From the NCBI GenBank assembly GCA_963803025.1, contig CAWDKZ010000004.1:1-64000 (forward strand): a DNA stretch of 64,000 bases. The letters are read 5' to 3'. The translations under genes and the position numbers were made by a program. The notes beneath the pieces were generated by a model, which made no database searches, was not told where the DNA came from, and saw only the letters and a list, made by a program, of their open reading frames with translations. The DNA comes from Bog-793 sp963803025 (GTDB taxonomy: Bacteria > Actinomycetota > Acidimicrobiia > Acidimicrobiales > Bog-793). The number at the start of each line of letters is the position of its first letter. Position 1 is the first letter of the stretch. This document shows, piece by piece, positions 18,095 to 27,050 of this stretch.

Positions 18095-19392
18095 CCGGCG
18101 CTCCAGGTCGGCCTGCCGACGCGCAAGCGCGCCGACTCGGCGTGGGCGGGGAGACCCTCGGCGTCGGCGATGGTCGCGACGTCGTCCGCGACGCGTCGCG
18201 CGGCCCCCTCGCTGAAGCGGATGGCGTGGCTGCGCCGGAGGAAGTCCTCCGTGCCGAGCACCGAGGAAAACCGCGCCGTCCCGAACGTCGGCAGCACGTG
18301 GCTCGGCCCGGCGAGGTAGTCCCCGAAGGACGCCGGCGCGAACGGACCGAGAAAGACCGCCCCGGCGTGGCGCACGAGCGCGACGAGACGCCCGGCATCC
18401 TCGACCATCAGCTCCAGGTGCTCCGGCGCGATCGCGTTCACGACCGCCATGGCGTGCTCCGGCCCGTCGACCAGCACCGCGTACCCGCCGGACTCGAGCG
18501 CCGCCCGGGTCCCGTCCCGCCGCGGCGACGCCGCCACGAGGCGCTCGACCGCCTCGGTGACCGCGGCGGCGACGTCGGCGGACCAGGTCACGAGCCAGGC
18601 GAACCCGTCGGGTCCGTGCTCGGCCTGCACGATCACGTCGATCGCCGCCCATTCGACCGGCGCGGAGCCGTCGGCGACGACGACCACCTCCGAGGGACCG
18701 GCGAAGGCGGCCGGCACCCCGACCGTGCCACGCACCTCCCGCTCGGCGATCGAGACCCACCTCGAACCGGGCCCGACGACGACGTCGACTCGGCGGATCG
18801 ACTCGGTCCCGTAGGCGAGGGCGGCGATCGCCTGGGCACCGCCGATCCGGTAGACCTCGTCGACGCCGGCGATCGCCGCCGCGGCGAGGATCGTCGCCGG
18901 CACCGAACCGTCCGGTCCCGGCGGCGCGCAGCAAGCGATCGAGTCGACGCCGGCCACCCGGGCCGGGATCGCCGTCATCAGCACGCTCGAGGGGTAGGTC
19001 GCCCGGCCACCCGGCGCGTAGACGCCGACCCGCTCGACGGGGAGCAACAGCTCGGCGATCTCGATCCCGTCGTCGACGAAGGTTCTCGGCTCGGCACGAC
19101 CGCGTCGGTGAAAGGCCTCGATCGCGCCCGCGGCGGACCGGAGCGACGCGGCGAGCTCGGCGTCGACCCGCCCGGGGGCGGCGGCGACCTCGGACACCGG
19201 CACGCGCAGCTCGCCGAGCTCGATCCCGTCGAAGCGCCGCGTCAGCTCGCGCAGCGCCTCGTCGCCGCGGGCGCGCACCGCGGCCAGGACGTCCCGCACG
19301 ACGGCGACCGAGTCGTCGCCGGCCTGGTCCGGGCGGGGCAGGTCTGCCGGCACCCCCGGCGACGTCCCGCGCAGGTCGAGCGTCTTGAGCAC
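18091..19392 (-). CDS. hisD: Histidinol dehydrogenase
   Basis: Last two steps of histidine synthesis, NAD- and zinc-dependent. The 433-residue protein has GGRATYPSSVLM, GGAQAIAALAYGT, VDVVVGPGSRWVSIAE and NAIAPEHLELM with zinc and catalytic residues. GTG 19392 gives VLKTLDLRGTS and a normal length. It is the first gene of the his operon; its promoter must lie in the 59 bases that separate it from the divergent small gene at 19452. Confidence 0.95.
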   Translation of the reverse strand: MLKTLDLRGTSPGVPADLPRPDQAGDDSVAVVRDVLAAVRARGDEALRELTRRFDGIELGELRVPVSEVAAAPGRVDAELAASLRSAAGAIEAFHRRGRAEPRTFVDDGIEIAELLLPVERVGVYAPGGRATYPSSVLMTAIPARVAGVDSIACCAPPGPDGSVPATILAAAAIAGVDEVYRIGGAQAIAALAYGTESIRRVDVVVGPGSRWVSIAEREVRGTVGVPAAFAGPSEVVVVADGSAPVEWAAIDVIVQAEHGPDGFAWLVTWSADVAAAVTEAVERLVAASPRRDGTRAALESGGYAVLVDGPEHAMAVVNAIAPEHLELMVEDAGRLVALVRHAGAVFLGPFAPASFGDYLAGPSHVLPTFGTARFSSVLGTEDFLRRSHAIRFSEGAARRVADDVATIADAEGLPAHAESARLRVGRPTWSAG

Positions 19393-19451
19393 GTCGCCGA
19401 GCGTAGCGAACGACCGATCCGCCGCCCGGTGAGGTCGGCAAGGATAGGGAC

Positions 19452-19646
19452 GTGCCCGTGGACCACTCCGAGCTCGCCTCCATCGCCGAGTCGATGGACG
19501 CGCTCGCGCGCCGCGTCGCCAAGATGGGCGACGCGGCGAAAGCACGGAAGGAAGACGGGGCCGCGACCGAGCTCTACGCCGTCGAGCGCGCCCTCTCCGG
19601 TGCGGCGAGACGCCTGTCGCGCCTCATCCGCGCCACCCTCCGCTAG
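19452..19646 (+). CDS. Small helical hypothetical protein (64 aa)
   Basis: A short gene divergent from hisD and ending three bases before the convergent nth stop. The product is predicted helical and basic at the end (SELASIAESMDALARRVAK ... ALSGAARRLSRLIRATLR). It fits exactly into the gap between two real genes, which argues that it is coding. No family recognised; function unknown. Confidence 0.5.
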   Translation: MPVDHSELASIAESMDALARRVAKMGDAAKARKEDGAATELYAVERALSGAARRLSRLIRATLR

Positions 19647-19649
19647 CCC

Positions 19650-20351
19650 TCAGACGACCCCGCGCTCGCGCCGACCGGACGGGCGCACGGGCGCGACGGA
19701 TCCCACACCCGTCCTCGGGCAGATGTCGTCGAGCACGCAGGCGTCACAGCGCGGCCGGCGCGCGCCACAGACGTTCCGGCCGTGCAGGATCAGCCGCAGG
19801 CTGAGGGTGCCCCACTCGCCGGGCGCGACGAGCGCGGCGAGATCACGCTCGACGACGACGGGATCCTCGGCCACGGTGAAGCCGAGGCGGCGCGCGAGCC
19901 GCCCGACGTGGGTGTCGACCGGCAGCCCCGGCAGCCCGAAGGCGACGGACCGTACGACGTTCGCCGTCTTGCGCCCAACTCCGGGCAGCGTGACGAGCTC
20001 GTCGATCGTGCGGGGCACGATGCCGTCGAACCGTTCGACGAGGGTCTGCGCCATGCCGGTGAGACTGCGCGCCTTGGCGTGGTAGAAGCCCGTCGAACGG
20101 ATGAGGTCCTCGAGCTCGTCGAGGTCCGCGCCGCCGAGGTCCTCCGGGTTCGGGAACGCGGTGAACAACCCCGGGGTCACGAGGTTGACCCGCTCGTCGG
20201 TCGTCTGCGCCGACAGGATCGTCGCCACGAGGAGCTGAAACGCCCCGTCGTGGCGAAGCGCGCAGAGCGCGGCGGCGTCCCCGGGGTAACACGAGGCGAG
20301 GCGTCCGGCGACGACCCGCGCCCGTCCGGCGACGCTCCTCGGCTTGGCCAC
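19650..20351 (-). CDS. nth: Endonuclease III
   Basis: DNA glycosylase/AP lyase for oxidized pyrimidines. The 233-residue protein has the amino-terminal LLVATILSAQTTDERVN, the helix-hairpin-helix LPGVGRKTANVV, the catalytic aspartate in PVDTHVGRLARRLG, and the 4Fe-4S cluster loop C-x6-C-x2-C-x5-C in CGARRPRCDACVLDDICP. The start could be GTG 20354 or 20351. It is divergent from mshD. Confidence 0.95.
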   Translation of the reverse strand: MAKPRSVAGRARVVAGRLASCYPGDAAALCALRHDGAFQLLVATILSAQTTDERVNLVTPGLFTAFPNPEDLGGADLDELEDLIRSTGFYHAKARSLTGMAQTLVERFDGIVPRTIDELVTLPGVGRKTANVVRSVAFGLPGLPVDTHVGRLARRLGFTVAEDPVVVERDLAALVAPGEWGTLSLRLILHGRNVCGARRPRCDACVLDDICPRTGVGSVAPVRPSGRRERGVV

Positions 20352-20417
20352 CACGGCCGATCGTAGCGAGGCCGCCCCCCTCCACGTCCCGGCGCCCGGG
20401 GCCGGTACCCTCGGACC

Positions 20418-21329
20418 GTGGACCGCATCGAGGTGACGCGGAGGGCCGGCGTCGAGGACGCCGCGGGCATCGCGACCCTCCTCGCCGCGGCGGCGGAGGC
20501 GCTCGGTCGCCGACCCCTCGACGACGACAGCTGGCTCGCGCTCGTCGCCGGCCGGAGATCGGGCTTCGCCGGGTTCGTCGCGCGCCCGGAGGACGGAACG
20601 ACGATCCTCGGCTACGCCCAGCTGGACCGTGCACCGGGCTCCTGGGGCCTCGCCTACGTCCTCGACCCAGCCGGCGACGACGCACCCGCGATCGGGCGGG
20701 CGCTGTGTCGCGCGGCCCTCGACCTCGTCGGCGAAGAAGGCGGCGGTCACGTCCAGCTCTGGATCCGGTCGCCGACGGCGACGAGCGACGAGGTCGCCTC
20801 GTCGGTCGGGCTCGCCCGCGGGCGAGAGCTCCACAGGATGCGGCGCCCGCTGCCGGTCGAGGAGGAAACGTCGCCGCCGATCGCGACCCGTCCGTTCCGG
20901 GTCGGCCTGGACGAGCACGCCTGGCTCGAGACGAACAACCGCGCCTTCGCGTCGCACCCGGACCAGGGATGCTGGAGCCGAGGCACGCTCGTCGGGCGCG
21001 AGCGGCAACCCTGGTTCGACCCGGAAGGCTTCCTCATCCACGAAATCGACGGGAAGATCGCGGCGTTCTGCTGGACCAAGGTCCACGGCGGCGATCCCCC
21101 GCTCGGCGAGATCTACGTGCTCGGCGTCGACCCCGCGGTGCAGGGCCGCGGCGTCGGCCGGCGGATGCTCCACGCCGGTCTCGCGTGGCTCTCCGCCAAG
21201 GAGCTGCGCGCCGTGATCCTCTACGTCGACACCGACAACACCCGGGCCGTCGAGCTGTACCGCGCGCTCGGCTTCGTCGTCGACCACGACGACCGGGCCT
21301 ACGTCGTCGAGGTCGAACCGACGCGATGA
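20418..21329 (+). CDS. mshD: Mycothiol synthase
   Basis: Acetylates Cys-GlcN-Ins to finish mycothiol, the actinobacterial low-molecular-weight thiol. The 303-residue protein has two GNAT domains; the active carboxy-terminal one shows NNRAFASHPDQG, WFDPEGFLI, IYVLGVDPAVQGRGVGRRML and DNTRAVELYRALGF. GTG 20418 fits the normal length. It overlaps rlmN by ATGA. It supports an actinobacterial host and means that mycothiol, not glutathione, is the likely thiol partner for sulfane sulfur. Confidence 0.93.
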   Translation: MDRIEVTRRAGVEDAAGIATLLAAAAEALGRRPLDDDSWLALVAGRRSGFAGFVARPEDGTTILGYAQLDRAPGSWGLAYVLDPAGDDAPAIGRALCRAALDLVGEEGGGHVQLWIRSPTATSDEVASSVGLARGRELHRMRRPLPVEEETSPPIATRPFRVGLDEHAWLETNNRAFASHPDQGCWSRGTLVGRERQPWFDPEGFLIHEIDGKIAAFCWTKVHGGDPPLGEIYVLGVDPAVQGRGVGRRMLHAGLAWLSAKELRAVILYVDTDNTRAVELYRALGFVVDHDDRAYVVEVEPTR

Positions 21330-22462
21330 GCCGCTACGACCTCGACCGGGACGAGATCGCCGAGCTCCTCGCCGACCTGCCCCGCTACCGGGCCGTCCAG
21401 CTCTGGGAGGGGCTCTACCGCGGGCTCGCGGACCCGACCGAGCTGCGCGTCCTGCCGCAGGCGCTCCGGGAGCGGTTGTCGTCGACACCTGCGTTCGCGC
21501 CCACGCTCAGCGTCGAACACGAGCTCGTCGCCGACGCCGGGACGACGCTCAAATGGCTCCTCGCCCTTGCCGACGGGAACACGATCGAAGCCGTCCTGAT
21601 GCACAACCCGCGCCACTCCACGGCGTGCGTCTCGTCCCAGGCCGGTTGCGCGATGGCCTGCACGTTCTGCGCGACCGGCGACGCCGGCTTCGTCCGGCAG
21701 CTCTCGACCGGTGAGATCGTCGAGCAGGTCGTGCTGGCGGCACGGGCGGCCAGGCACGCGGGGCGCCGGCTCGATCACGTCGTGTTCATGGGGATGGGCG
21801 AGCCGCTCGCCAACTTCGCACGCGTCTGGCGAGCGATCGAGAGGATCATCGACGATCTCGGGATCGCCGCCCGGCACGTCACCGTGTCGACCGTCGGCGT
21901 CATCCCCGGCATCCGGCACCTGGCGGAGTCCCCGCGACAGGTCAACCTCGCCGTTTCGCTCCACGCCGCCAACAACGCGCTGCGCGACCGGCTCGTGCCG
22001 TTGAACCGCCGGTATCCGCTGCATGAGCTCCTCGCGGCCTGCGCCGACTACGTCGGGGCCACGCACCGCCGCATCTCCTTCGAGTGGGCGCTCATCGACG
22101 GCGTGAACGACACGGACGCCGACGCCGACGAGCTCGCGCTCGTCGCGCACGAGGTGCGCGCCCACGTCAACCTCATCCCGCTCAACCCGACGCCTGGCGG
22201 GACGGCGCACGGCCTCACCGGGTCACCGCCCGCCCGGGTCCGCGCCTTCCAGGGCCGGCTCGGCGAGAAGGCCGTCAACGCCACGGTGCGGCGGACCCGG
22301 GGGCGCTCGATCGACGCCGCCTGCGGCCAACTCGCGGCCGTCCGGCGTGATGGCCCGCGCGTCCCGCCGGGGGCCGGGTCGACCGCATCCGGGCCCCCGG
22401 ACCGTCCGGTCCGGGGGGCGAAGGCTGACGACGCGCCGACGGGCCCTGGGACAGACAGGTGA
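21326..22462 (+). CDS. rlmN: 23S rRNA (adenine-C2) methyltransferase RlmN
   Basis: Radical-SAM dual-specificity methyltransferase acting on 23S rRNA A2503 and some tRNAs. The 378-residue protein has the cluster motif CAMACTFCATGDAG (C-x3-C-x2-C), HVVFMGMGEPLANF and the later VNLAVSLHAANN. A cysteine in SIDAACGQLA corresponds to the catalytic carboxy-terminal cysteine. The last 45 or so residues (from VRRDGPRVP) are a disordered extension beyond the family's normal end. Confidence 0.95.
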   Translation: MSRYDLDRDEIAELLADLPRYRAVQLWEGLYRGLADPTELRVLPQALRERLSSTPAFAPTLSVEHELVADAGTTLKWLLALADGNTIEAVLMHNPRHSTACVSSQAGCAMACTFCATGDAGFVRQLSTGEIVEQVVLAARAARHAGRRLDHVVFMGMGEPLANFARVWRAIERIIDDLGIAARHVTVSTVGVIPGIRHLAESPRQVNLAVSLHAANNALRDRLVPLNRRYPLHELLAACADYVGATHRRISFEWALIDGVNDTDADADELALVAHEVRAHVNLIPLNPTPGGTAHGLTGSPPARVRAFQGRLGEKAVNATVRRTRGRSIDAACGQLAAVRRDGPRVPPGAGSTASGPPDRPVRGAKADDAPTGPGTDR

Positions 22463-22537
22463 CGGCGAGCGCCGGCCATGCGACCCGCCCTCGTACCCGA
22501 CGGTTACGCTCGCACCTGCCGAGCAAAGGGGCTTGCG

Positions 22538-23446
22538 ATGCGCCGCTTCGTCGTTGCCGTCCTCGTCGTTCTCGCCGCCGCCGCGCCGATCGCCGGGGCC
22601 GCGAACGCCGGCCACGGCCCGAGCCCGCTGCCGACCGTCTCGGCCGGGTTCGACCATTCGCCGACGATCGTGTTCCCGAAGACCGCGGCGCCAAAGACCC
22701 TCTCCGAGAAGGTCCTCGAGGCAGGGACCGGTCCCGTCATCACGACCGGTGAGCTCCTCGTCATGAACTACGTCGGCCAGATCTGGCGAGGCAAGGTCTT
22801 CGACTCCTCGTTCGACCGACCGATTCCGTCCGCCTTCCAGATCGGGACCGGCGAGGTCATCCCCGGCCTGGACAGGACCCTCGTCGGCCTGCACGTCGGC
22901 AGTCGCGTCCTGCTCGTCGTCCCCCCCGCGGACGGCTACGGGGCGAAGGGTGACTCCTCGGCGGGGATCACGGGCAAGGACACGATCGTCTTCGTCGTCG
23001 ACCTGCTCGCCGCCTACGGTCCGAAGGTCAGCGGTGACCGCCACGCCGTCGTCCTGCGCACCGGATCGGGCGGCGTGCACGTGAGCGGGGTGCCGCCGAC
23101 GCCGCCGAAGATCACGATCGCCAAGGGGACGCCGAAGCCATCGCGCGTCACGACGACCGTTCTCGACCGGGGCCACGGCGCCAAGGCCCAGCCCGGCCTC
23201 GTCATCTTGCAGGCCGTCGCCGTCAACTGGACAGGCAAGGTCATCGACTCGACCTGGGCGGCAGGGGTCCCCGCGGACGCACCGATCGGGACCAAGGGCG
23301 AAACGAGCCTGCTCGACCCGCTGATCGGCACCCCGCTCGGCAGCCGTGTGCTCCTCGTCGGCACCTCGGCCTCCACGGGCGGGCCGTACGCGGTCGTCGT
23401 CGATCTCGTCGCCGAGCCCAAGGGGACGCCGGCACAGTCGAAGTAG
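22538..23446 (+). CDS. Secreted protein with two FKBP-type peptidyl-prolyl isomerase domains
   Basis: The 302-residue product starts with a signal peptide (MRRFVVAVLVVLAAAAPIAG, cleavage near ANAG). The first FKBP domain, about residues 60-170, has VMNYVGQIWRGKVFDSSFDR, VIPGLDRTLVGLHVGSRVLL and PPADGYG, the usual catalytic-pocket strands. A second, diverged FKBP-like repeat at about 205-300 reads AVNWTGKVIDSTW and PLIGTPLGSRVLLVG but lacks the Y-G loop. It probably acts on exported proteins. ATG 22538 is chosen because the signal peptide begins there. Confidence 0.87.
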   Translation: MRRFVVAVLVVLAAAAPIAGAANAGHGPSPLPTVSAGFDHSPTIVFPKTAAPKTLSEKVLEAGTGPVITTGELLVMNYVGQIWRGKVFDSSFDRPIPSAFQIGTGEVIPGLDRTLVGLHVGSRVLLVVPPADGYGAKGDSSAGITGKDTIVFVVDLLAAYGPKVSGDRHAVVLRTGSGGVHVSGVPPTPPKITIAKGTPKPSRVTTTVLDRGHGAKAQPGLVILQAVAVNWTGKVIDSTWAAGVPADAPIGTKGETSLLDPLIGTPLGSRVLLVGTSASTGGPYAVVVDLVAEPKGTPAQSK

Positions 23447-23931
23447 GCCGTCGGCGGAGCTCGGCTGCGGTTCGAAGCGCGTGCCATCCCGTATCGTCCC
23501 TTGCGACCGGCGGGATCGGCCGCGCGCCGCTCGACCTTTCCCGCCGAGGTGGTCGAGACGACCCGTCTCCGGTCCCGGCCGCGCCGGGGCGATCTCGCCG
23601 CTGCCGAGAGAACCGGACAACCGTCGCGAGGTCAAAGCAGCGCCGCCCCGACGTGCGGCCCGATCAGCCGGGTCGCGCGGTCGGTTCACGCCCCCTGCCT
23701 GCGGCCACCGAGGACGACCGCCACGGCCACGCGCCGGATGACGCCAGATTCGCCCGTCACCGCGGGAAGTGGCTCGGCCGGCTCCGTCTCGCCCAGACCG
23801 CCCGTCCCCCGGGCCGCGACCTCGGCCGTCCGGGGCCCCCGATCGCGCCTCTGGGCGCGATCGGGGCATCGTTCGCGACGCCTTCAGCGCCGCGGCACCA
23901 CGATCTTGAACACGGGGTGCTGCGGCGCGAT
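23447..23931. other. Gene-free stretch between convergent genes
   Basis: About 485 bases with no coding frame that resembles a protein. The only clear element is a strong hairpin at 23837-23866, annotated separately. Confidence 0.6.
23837..23866. terminator. Perfect 13-bp stem hairpin, probable bidirectional terminator
   Basis: CCCCGATCGCGCC at 23837-23849 and GGCGCGATCGGGG at 23854-23866 are perfect inverted copies around the loop TCTG. It lies between the convergent FKBP gene (plus) and nitroreductase-like gene (minus). There is no U-tract, which is common for terminators in high-GC actinobacteria. Confidence 0.6.
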
Positions 23932-24349
23932 TCAGCGCAGCTCGTCTTCGGGCGATTCGGCCTTCACGCCGTCGAAGGAGGCGGCGACCTCCGCTCCCCA
24001 ACGCCTGAGGTAGGCACGCAGGATCTCGGCCTTGTCGGGGTCGGCGATTTCCTCGACGACGAACGGCTCCACCCTTCGCCCGATAACGAGCTCGCCTTCC
24101 CCGGCAACTCGGATGTTGCGCACCCACTCGGTCTCGCCGCGCACCGCCACGAGGTAGCGCTCGCCGTCGAGCACGAGGAGATGCACCGGCACGGTTCGCC
24201 ATGCCTTCGTCGCGCGCCCACGGACAGCGCAACGCACGCGTGCCCCGGAGACTCACCCCGAGCCGCGCGGCAAGCACGACGACGCCGTTGAGGACGTGGA
24301 CGGTGAACCAGCCCGGCCTGCGGTAGGAAGCGATCGCACATCGTCGCAT
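23932..24349 (-). pseudogene. F420/deazaflavin-dependent nitroreductase-family gene with a frameshift
   Basis: The amino-terminal part (ATG 24349) reads YRRPGWFTVHVLNGVVVLAA and LGVSLRG, the membrane-associated start of Ddn-type proteins. The rest reads in another frame from about 24240: VRGRATKAWRTVPVHLLVLD, WVRNIRVAGEGELVIGRRVE and a helical end, matching the flavin-binding barrel. Joining the two needs a one-base deletion (or two-base insertion) in CTCCGGGGCACGCG around 24240-24250. Together they give a full-length protein of about 135-140 residues. It is either a fresh pseudogene or a sequencing error at a G run. Confidence 0.75.
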
Positions 24350-24528
24350 CGGCGCTGCCGGACTGTCAGCTCGTGTCGCGCACGCCTTCGTCGCGGCCGG
24401 CGGCGGGATTCCCTACGCCGCGGCGCGGGCCGACGACGCGCGCCAGGCGGTCCGGCTCCGCGTCGCAACGACGGGCGGGAGCGTCCGGCACCGCCGGCCG
24501 GGGCGCGCGCTCCTGGCAGACTGGGGCC

Positions 24529-24897
24529 ATGGCGTCGCGGGTTCCTCGGGAACGGCACTGGTTCCCGCGCCACCAACCACAGACCCTCCAGATCGCGGTC
24601 GTGCTTCTCTACTGGAGCGCCTTGCTCGGCCTTGTCTCCGGCCTGGCGGTCGGCGGTGCCGGACGCTACGCGCTCCTCCTCGCGCTCGCCGAGGCCGCCG
24701 GCGCCTTCGGGATCGCCAACGAGCGCAGGTGGGGTTACGTCCTCGCGCTCCTCGCCGCGATCATCCCGCTCGTCCTCGTCATCGCCGTCGCGGGTTTCCT
24801 CGGCGCGGGGATCCTGGGCGTGCTCTTCCAGGTCGCGCTCGTGGCGCTCCTCGTCCATCCACGCAGCCGCGACTACTACCGGCTCTGGTACCGCTGA
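24529..24897 (+). CDS. Small integral membrane protein, unknown function
   Basis: 122 residues with three or four predicted membrane helices (VVLLYWSALLGLVSGLAV, YALLLALAEAAGAFGIAN, YVLALLAAIIPLVLVIAVAG, GILGVLFQVALVALLV) and a charged end HPRSRDYYRLWYR. ATG 24529 is the first start after a long low-complexity upstream frame. It is translationally linked to menG, whose reading frame begins at its stop, so it may be a membrane partner of quinone synthesis; that is inference only. No family recognised. Confidence 0.75.
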   Translation: MASRVPRERHWFPRHQPQTLQIAVVLLYWSALLGLVSGLAVGGAGRYALLLALAEAAGAFGIANERRWGYVLALLAAIIPLVLVIAVAGFLGAGILGVLFQVALVALLVHPRSRDYYRLWYR

Positions 24898-25697
24898 CGT
24901 CCGACTTCCACCCCGACCGGGAGCGCGACGGGCGGCGTGCCCCGTCGGGGCGCGACGAGCCGCTGCCCCGGGGCGACGAGAAGGTCGTCGCCGTCCGGGC
25001 GATGTTCGACGCCATCGCGCCGCGCTACGACCTGATGAACCGCCTGATCTCCCTCGGCCTCGACCGCGCTTGGCGGCGGCGCGCCGTGATGGCGCTCGAG
25101 CTCGCACCGCCGTCGTTCGTCGTCGACCTCGCCTGCGGAACCGGCGATCTCTGTCGCGAGCTTTCGTCGTCGGGTCATCGCGCCGTCGGGGTCGACTTCT
25201 CGGCGAACATGCTCGCGGCGGCGAGTGCCGGCGCCGTGCCGCTCGTCCAGGCCGACGGGTCGCTGCTGCCGATCGGGACAGGAACCGCCGACGGGCTCGT
25301 CTGCGGGTTCGCGTTGCGGAACTTCGCCGACCTCGTCGCGGTCCTCGCCGAGATCGGGCGCGTCGTGCGCCCGGGCGGGCGGATCTCTCTCCTCGAGGTC
25401 GACGAGCCCCGCTCACGGGTGCTCGCGATCGGGCACCGGATCTGGTTCCGCGGGGTGGTCCCGCGCCTCGGTGCCCTCCTCTCCGACGGCCCCGCCTACC
25501 GCTACCTGCCGCGTTCGGTCGCCTACCTGCCCGGGGCGACCGAGATTGCCGCGCTCGTCGGCGACGCCGGCTTCGTCGCGGTGGAGCGCCTCCTCCTCCA
25601 CGGCGGGATCGCCCAGATCATCGTGGCGACTCGTGCCGGCGGACGGCCGCTCACGCAACGGCCCAGGGCGCCCGCTCGCGGCGGGGGTCCGGCATGA
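24894..25697 (+). CDS. menG: Demethylmenaquinone methyltransferase (UbiE/MenG)
   Basis: SAM-dependent C-methylation of demethylmenaquinone, the last step of menaquinone synthesis. Family motifs: VRAMFDAIAPRYDLMNRLIS, SAM motif VVDLACGTGDL, GFALRNFADL and RVVRPGGRISLLEV. Up to 267 residues. The start is uncertain: no ATG or GTG lies between the previous stop and the conserved region, and CTG at 24894 overlapping the upstream TGA is my best guess. The next gene overlaps it by ATGA. Confidence 0.9.
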   Translation: MTSDFHPDRERDGRRAPSGRDEPLPRGDEKVVAVRAMFDAIAPRYDLMNRLISLGLDRAWRRRAVMALELAPPSFVVDLACGTGDLCRELSSSGHRAVGVDFSANMLAAASAGAVPLVQADGSLLPIGTGTADGLVCGFALRNFADLVAVLAEIGRVVRPGGRISLLEVDEPRSRVLAIGHRIWFRGVVPRLGALLSDGPAYRYLPRSVAYLPGATEIAALVGDAGFVAVERLLLHGGIAQIIVATRAGGRPLTQRPRAPARGGGPA

Positions 25698-27015
25698 GCA
25701 CCCCAGCTCGCCTCACCGGCTCCGACGGCAAGCAACTTGCGGCCGGCGCCCTCCACTGGCGCGGGGCGCGTCTCGGCCCCGATCTCGTGGCGGCGGCACG
25801 TCGGTTCGCCTTCCGCCACGGACGGGTGATCGAGCGCGACGGCGCGGCGGTGCTCACCTGGGATGTGGCGGCCCAGATCGAGTTCCCCCGCGGCACCGCC
25901 GAGCCGGGAGCGGCGGAGCGGGCCCACGGGCTCCTCGCCGCGATCCCCGGACACAACGACGCCGGGATGCGCCCCGGGCCCCTCGCGCTCGGCGCGCTCC
26001 CCTTCGATGCCGCAGCACCCGGCGCGCTCGTCATCCCCGGGCTGGCGGTGGTCGTCGCCGAAGGAGGCGACGCCGCAGTCGTCGCCGTCGGGCGGAATGA
26101 GCACATCCCGCCGCCCGTTGAGAGCCTGCAGCTCGCCATCACCGCCGCGGACGACGCCGAAAACCGCGACGGAGAAGCACCCGATCGTTTCCGGGTCGAC
26201 TCGGTCCGTCCCCACGAGGACTTCCTCACCCGGGTCGGGGCCGCGCCGACGCGATCCGTGCCGGCGAACTCGACAAGGTCGTCCTCGCCCGCGAGGTCGC
26301 CATCGTCGCGAACCGGAGGTTCCGCCAGCACGACCTGCTCGAACGCATTCGCGCCCTCCACCCGGCGTGCGCGGCCTTCGCACTCGACGGCTTCGTCGGT
26401 GCGAGCCCGGAGCTCCTCGTCCGCCGTCGCGATCGCGTGATCGCGTCGCGCCCGCTCGCCGGGACGGTCGCCCGCAGCGGCAACCTGGACGAGGACGCAC
26501 GCCTCGCCGCGGGGCTCCTCGCCTCACCGAAGGACCGGCTCGAACACCGCTACGTCGTCGACGCGATCGCCGCGACCTTCGCCCGGCACGCCGACGACAT
26601 CGTCGTCCCCAGCGCGCCGGAATTCCTCGCGCTCCGAAACGTCACCCACCTCGCGACACCGGTGTCCGCGACGCTACGCGCAAACCGACCCGGCGGCCAT
26701 CTGCCGAACGCGCTCGCGCTCGCCGTCGAACTGCACCCGACACCGGCGGTCGGGGGTACCCCGCGCGCCGCCGCGCTCGAGTACCTGAGGAGAAACGAGA
26801 AGCTCGACCGGGGCCGCTTCGCGGGACCGGTCGGCTGGTTCGACGTCTCGGGCGACGGCGAGTGGTGGATCGGCATCCGCAGCGCGCTCGTCGACGGGAG
26901 ACGGGCGCGTCTGTTCGCCGGGGTCGGCATCGTCGACGGCTCCGACCCCGTCCTCGAGCTCGCCGAAACCCAGCTGAAGTTTCAGGCACTGCTCGCCGCG
27001 TTCGTCCGCCCCTGA
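25694..27015 (+). pseudogene. menF: Isochorismate synthase (MenF type), interrupted by one frameshift
   Basis: Converts chorismate to isochorismate at the entry to menaquinone synthesis. The first part (ATG 25694) gives the chorismate-binding family amino-terminal half up to HEDFLTRVGAA. From about 26245 the homologous sequence continues in another frame: DAIRAGELDKVVLAREVAI, GASPELLVRRRDRVIASRPL, LAGTVARSG, ELHPTPAVGGTP and GPVGWFDVSGDGEWWIGIRS. A one-base insertion (or two-base deletion) near 26238-26250 is needed to join them. The rest of both halves is well conserved and menG is intact just upstream, so sequencing error is a real alternative to gene loss. Confidence 0.82.
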
Positions 27016-27050
27016 CAGACGCCGTCGTCGCGAGGTGCTTTGCTGTGCCC

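Noticed and set aside
22223..24349. A 708-codon minus-strand frame across rlmN and the FKBP gene
   Set aside because: Only its first 40 codons are real (start of the nitroreductase). The rest is antisense shadow without any family motif.
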